Below are positions 60,254 through 64,000 of a stretch of 64,000 nucleotides of DNA, in pieces. Every line of letters begins with the position of its first letter. Position 1 is the first letter of the stretch. The stretch comes from Microbacteriaceae bacterium (GTDB lineage: Bacteria > Actinomycetota > Actinomycetes > Actinomycetales > Microbacteriaceae). Both the position numbers and the translations under genes were made by a program. The notes beneath the pieces were generated by a model. That model was not told where the DNA came from and ran no database searches. It was given only the letters and a program-made list of their open reading frames with translations. The stretch lies in the NCBI GenBank assembly GCA_025464975.1, contig JAODMT010000004.1, forward strand, positions 1-64,000, in the 5' to 3' direction.

Positions 60254-61053
60254 GTCTCCGTTCGGTCGCCGCGGTCGCCTTCGCCGCGGTCCTCGCAGTC
60301 GCGGTCACGGCGTGCTCCGCCGGTACCCCGGCCTCACCGACAGCAGAATCTGGGCCGGCTGCCAAGACCGTGTCGGCACGCGGGTCGATCACCGTCTTCG
60401 CCGCAGCCTCTCTCACCGCGACCTTTTCGGAACTGGCGAAGAAGTTCGAGGCCGCACATCCGGGCGTATCGGTCGAAACCAGTTTCGCCGGGTCATCCGA
60501 GCTCGTCGCTCAGATCAGCGCCGGAGCACCGGCCGATGTGTTCGCCTCGGCCGACACCGCGACCATGGCCAAACTGACCACAGCCTCCCTCGTCGCCGGA
60601 GCGCCGGTGAACTTCGCGACAAACGTGCTCGAGATCGCCGTGCCTCCGAAGAATCCCGCCGCAGTGCGGTCGTTCGCCGACTTGGCTCGGCCGGGCACGA
60701 AGACCGTCGTCTGCGCCTCGGTGGTGCCGTGTGGCGCGGCGACCGTCGCCGTCGAGAGATCGACCGGTGTTGCGCTGTCGCCGGTGAGCGAAGAGAACTC
60801 GGTGACCGACGTGCTCGGCAAGGTCTCCTCCGGGGAAGCGGATGCCGGAGTCGTCTACGTCACCGACGTCAAGGCCGCCGGTTCGAGCGTGCGCGGCATC
60901 GCCATTCCACGGGCGAAGCAGTCGGTCAACACCTATCCGATCGCCGTCCTGAAGGGGGCGGCGAACCCGACGACGGCCCGAGCCTTCGACCGGTTCGTGA
61001 CCGGACCAATCGGTCGTTCGGTGCTCGTCGCCGCCGGGTTCGGCGCGCCGTAA
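60250..61053 (+). CDS. modA: Molybdate ABC transporter substrate-binding protein
   Basis: Lipoprotein; [57 protein letters not shown]. Confidence 0.96.
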   Translation: MSLRSVAAVAFAAVLAVAVTACSAGTPASPTAESGPAAKTVSARGSITVFAAASLTATFSELAKKFEAAHPGVSVETSFAGSSELVAQISAGAPADVFASADTATMAKLTTASLVAGAPVNFATNVLEIAVPPKNPAAVRSFADLARPGTKTVVCASVVPCGAATVAVERSTGVALSPVSEENSVTDVLGKVSSGEADAGVVYVTDVKAAGSSVRGIAIPRAKQSVNTYPIAVLKGAANPTTARAFDRFVTGPIGRSVLVAAGFGAP

Positions 61054-61054
61054 G

Positions 61055-61915
61055 GTGAACCGCTTCCGGGGTGGGTTCGAGGCGGTCCCCCGCTGGACCA
61101 TCGTCGTCGCGGCGGTCGGGGGAGCTCTCGTGCTTCTGCCGCTCGCGGCAATGGCGACTCGAGTGAACTGGGGCGGATTCCTCGCGCTCGTCTCATCGGA
61201 GTCCTCCGTCGCCGCGCTCGAGTTGAGCCTGCGCACCTCCCTCGCCGCGACTGTGTTGTGCGTGCTGTTCGGCGTGCCGATGGCGCTCGTTCTTGCGCGG
61301 ACATCCTTTCCCGGGCAGCGTGTGGTGCGAACGGTTGTTCTGCTGCCCCTCGTTCTTCCGCCTGTGATCGGCGGAATCGCGCTGCTCGCCGCATTCGGAC
61401 GGCAGGGTCTGCTCGGACACACGCTCGAGGTATTGGGAGTGGAGATCGCCTTCTCGACGACCGCCGTGGTGATCGCTCAAACGTTCGTCGCGCTGCCGTT
61501 TCTCGTTCTCAGCCTCGAGGGATCGCTTCGAGTGGCCGGCACCCGCTACGAGGCCGTTGCGGCGACCCTCGGCGCGAGACCGACGACGGTGCTCGCCCGA
61601 ATCACCCTCCCGCTGGTCTTCCCCGCGCTGCTCTCCGGCGCGGTGCTCTCCTTCGCGCGTGCCCTCGGTGAGTTCGGCGCCACGCTCACCTTCGCGGGAA
61701 GCCTGCAAGGAACGACGCGAACCCTTCCGCTCGAGATCTACCTGCAGCGCGAGATGGATCCGGATGCCGCGGTGGCGCTCTCCCTCGTGCTGGTCGTCGT
61801 CTCCCTCGTCGTGGTCGGGCTCACGCTGCGCACGGTTCCCGACGGTCAAGCTTCCGACCGCGGCTCCGGTCGCTCGTTCCTTGGACTAGGCAGCCGATCC
61901 GGCGGCCTGTCGTGA
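61055..61915 (+). CDS. modB: Molybdate ABC transporter permease
   Basis: GTG start; [28 protein letters not shown]. Confidence 0.95.
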   Translation: MNRFRGGFEAVPRWTIVVAAVGGALVLLPLAAMATRVNWGGFLALVSSESSVAALELSLRTSLAATVLCVLFGVPMALVLARTSFPGQRVVRTVVLLPLVLPPVIGGIALLAAFGRQGLLGHTLEVLGVEIAFSTTAVVIAQTFVALPFLVLSLEGSLRVAGTRYEAVAATLGARPTTVLARITLPLVFPALLSGAVLSFARALGEFGATLTFAGSLQGTTRTLPLEIYLQREMDPDAAVALSLVLVVVSLVVVGLTLRTVPDGQASDRGSGRSFLGLGSRSGGLS

Positions 61916-63063
61916 GCGGTCTCACCCCCGAATTTGGGCTCGGACTCCGCCTCGAGGCGACGGTCGCCGCGAGGGACTTCGACGTGTCGCTCGACCTCCC
62001 CGACGGGCAGACCGTCGCCGTGCTCGGGCCGAATGGTGCGGGAAAGTCCACGCTGCTGTCGGTGATTGCGGGCCTGCTTCGACCGGACACCGGACGGGTC
62101 GTGGTCAACGGCGATGTGCTTGTCGACGACGGGGTGTGGGTGCCGCCGCATCGGCGCGGCATCTCGCTGCTGGCCCAGGATCCGCTGCTCTTCCCGCACC
62201 TCACCGCCCTCGACAACGTGGCGTTCGGGCCGAGGAGTGCCGGGCATGCGACCCCGGCGGCGCGGGAGATCGCGCGACGTTGGCTGTCGGAGGTCGAGGG
62301 CGCGGATCTCGCCGTCCGCCGTCCTGCCCGACTCTCCGGCGGGCAGGCGCAGCGGGTGGCCATTGCCCGCGCCCTCGCCTCCGACCCGCGGGTGCTGTTG
62401 CTCGACGAGCCACTCGCGGCCCTCGATGTGGCCGTCGCTCCGACCATCCGGCGCATGCTCCGGCGCGTGCTCGAGGGACGCACCGCCGTGCTCGTGACCC
62501 ACGAGGTGCTCGACGCGTTGACCCTCGCCGATCGAGTGATCGTGCTCAACCGCGGGCGGGTGGTCGAGCAGGGAGCGACGAGCGAGGTGTTGCAGCGCCC
62601 GCGGCATCCATTCACCGCGGAACTTGCTGGACTCAACCTGCTCACCGGCACACCAACCCCGGATGGACTGGTCACCGACGAAGGATTCCGCGTGGTCGGA
62701 TCGCGAGAGGCGGGAGGCACGGCGCCGACCGGCCCGGCGGCCGTCGGTTCGCGTGATGGTTCGCGGGACGGTGTTCGTCACGGTGTTCGGGATGGCGTTC
62801 TCGTCGGTGCTCGGCTCGGTGCTCGGCTCGGCGCCGCGGTGCGCCCGTCGGCGATCGAGGTGCACGAGCATCGCCCGGAGTCGCTCAACGTCGTGCGGGT
62901 GACCGTTCGCGATCTCGAGCCGCGCGGTGACCTCATCCGGGTGCGCACCGAGACGCTCTCGGCGGATGTGACCCCCGGCCAGGCGGCGGCCCTCGACGTG
63001 ACGCCCGGCACACCGCTCTGGTTCGCGTTCCCGGCGACCGCCGTCGCCATCTACCCCCTCTGA
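61912..63063 (+). CDS. modC: Molybdate ABC transporter ATP-binding protein
   Basis: GTG start; [43 protein letters not shown]-terminal TOBE. Confidence 0.95.
   Translation: MSGLTPEFGLGLRLEATVAARDFDVSLDLPDGQTVAVLGPNGAGKSTLLSVIAGLLRPDTGRVVVNGDVLVDDGVWVPPHRRGISLLAQDPLLFPHLTALDNVAFGPRSAGHATPAAREIARRWLSEVEGADLAVRRPARLSGGQAQRVAIARALASDPRVLLLDEPLAALDVAVAPTIRRMLRRVLEGRTAVLVTHEVLDALTLADRVIVLNRGRVVEQGATSEVLQRPRHPFTAELAGLNLLTGTPTPDGLVTDEGFRVVGSREAGGTAPTGPAAVGSRDGSRDGVRHGVRDGVLVGARLGARLGAAVRPSAIEVHEHRPESLNVVRVTVRDLEPRGDLIRVRTETLSADVTPGQAAALDVTPGTPLWFAFPATAVAIYPL
62746..62829 (+). repeat. 12-bp tandem repeat (about 7 degenerate units) inside modC
   Basis: [28 protein letters not shown] encoded by ggt(t/g)(c/t)(c/t)cg... 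units. Confidence 0.85.
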
Positions 63064-63119
63064 CGGGTCCGCCCGCGGTCGCGCACCCCACGGGGACTGT
63101 TTCCGGGGCGAGTACTTAG

Positions 63120-63192
63120 AACGCAGGAGATTCACCACCGTGGTGCGTCTTTGCGGCGTGGCGGCGGCGTTCGGTGGTGATTCTCCTGCGTT
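63120..63192. repeat. Long intergenic inverted repeat
   Basis: AACGCAGGAGATTCACCACC ... GGTGGTGATTCTCCTGCGTT; 19/20 complementary, 33-nt loop. Confidence 0.8.
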
Positions 63193-63266
63193 TTCGGTTA
63201 GCAGGGGCGGGTGAGCACGTGACCGCCGAAGTGATTGGGTCGGGGATGAGCAGATAGGGTTTTGGC

Positions 63267-63671
63267 ATGACCGCTCTACCCGATGACGACGCCCTCAGCT
63301 GGGGCGGATCGACCGATCCGACCCACGTCGAGAGCCCGGTTGTCGAGTCGCCGGATGGCGACGGGCAGACGAATGCCGCGGAGCCGGGCACCTCGTCAGG
63401 CCTCCTCGTCGCCTACGGAGCGTTCGGCTTAGTCTTCATCGTTTACCTCGTCGGCTGGCTGATCGCCATCCAGTCGGCCCCTGCCGGACTCTCCGGCTCG
63501 CTCGCCGTCGTGATGGACCGAATCGGCCAGTTTCTCGCCTTCCTGTCACCGGCGCTCTGGTTCTTCGGGGTGTTCCTGCTCGCTCCGGAGTCCCGGGCCC
63601 GCACCCGCATCGTGTGGCTCGCAGTCGGTGTTGTGATCCTGGCCCCGTGGCCGTTCATCCTGGGCTATTAG
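63267..63671 (+). CDS. Hypothetical membrane protein
   Basis: Acidic N-terminus, three TM segments. Confidence 0.7.
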   Translation: MTALPDDDALSWGGSTDPTHVESPVVESPDGDGQTNAAEPGTSSGLLVAYGAFGLVFIVYLVGWLIAIQSAPAGLSGSLAVVMDRIGQFLAFLSPALWFFGVFLLAPESRARTRIVWLAVGVVILAPWPFILGY

Positions 63672-63679
63672 GAGCGCAC

Positions 63680-64000
63680 ATGACTATGAATTCGAATCGA
63701 TCGTCCGCCGGCCTCTGGGCGACCATGATCATCGCCGTGGTGTTCGGCCTCGTCTTCGCCTTCTACCTCTACGAAGCGATCTCCCAGGCAATCTCTCTCG
63801 CGCAGTACGTGGCCGTGCAAAATCCGGTGCTGAAGCGGGTCGGCCACGCGCTTTTGAGCTTCCCATGGCTCGTGATCGGCGCCTACGTCGTCTTGCCGAT
63901 CGTCACCTTCGTGCTTGCCGTGGTGATCGGACGCCGCCGCACCGTTCCGATCAGGGTCGGCATTTTTGTGCTCGCCCTCGCCGCGCTCTCCGCCGCCAGT
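63680..64000 (+). CDS. Hypothetical membrane protein (3' truncated by window edge)
   Basis: MTMNSNRSSAGLWATMIIAVVFGLVFAFYLYEAISQAISLAQYV; open to the window end. Confidence 0.7.
   Translation, partial: MTMNSNRSSAGLWATMIIAVVFGLVFAFYLYEAISQAISLAQYVAVQNPVLKRVGHALLSFPWLVIGAYVVLPIVTFVLAVVIGRRRTVPIRVGIFVLALAALSAAS

Overview
A 64-kb, high-GC, gene-dense window with the gene content and codon bias of an actinobacterial chromosome; Microbacteriaceae-like is my inference, not demonstrated. No rRNA, tRNA, CRISPR array, transposase or phage genes were recognised. Left to right it contains: (1) a ribose-type ABC uptake and catabolic cluster with two cyclase-family hydrolases and an amidase (1-8 kb); (2) a LysR/MHS-transporter divergent pair (9-11.6 kb); (3) an ethanolamine/polyamine-type gamma-glutamylation pathway: permease, GS-like ligase, PuuD-like hydrolase, ALDH, SDR, GntR (13.4-20.3 kb); (4) a TetR - MMPL - YhgE/Pip envelope/export operon, where the MMPL protein carries a C-terminal degenerate ABC-ATPase-like domain (22.5-27.9 kb); (5) two paralogous ArsR-SRPBCC-alpha/beta-hydrolase cassettes facing each other (29.5-34.9 kb); (6) regulators, SDR, CorA and otsAB (35-42.8 kb); (7) ilvD-ilvB-ilvN-ilvC (42.8-48.1 kb); (8) a second nitrilase/permease/GntR/cyclase catabolic group (48.1-52.4 kb); (9) a large molybdenum block: SuoX-like oxidoreductase + FAD reductase + DUF6510-like protein, moaA, moaD, moaE, fused moaC-mogA, moeA, moeB-rhodanese, a Mop/TOBE HTH protein and modABC (53-63 kb). 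Most notable: the MMPL/pseudo-NBD fusion, the inverted paralogous ArsR cassettes, a duplicated 53-bp palindromic element forming the C-terminus of a cyclase gene, a 12-bp minisatellite inside modC, and several strong intergenic dyads. No homology searches were run; product calls are from motif and family recognition.
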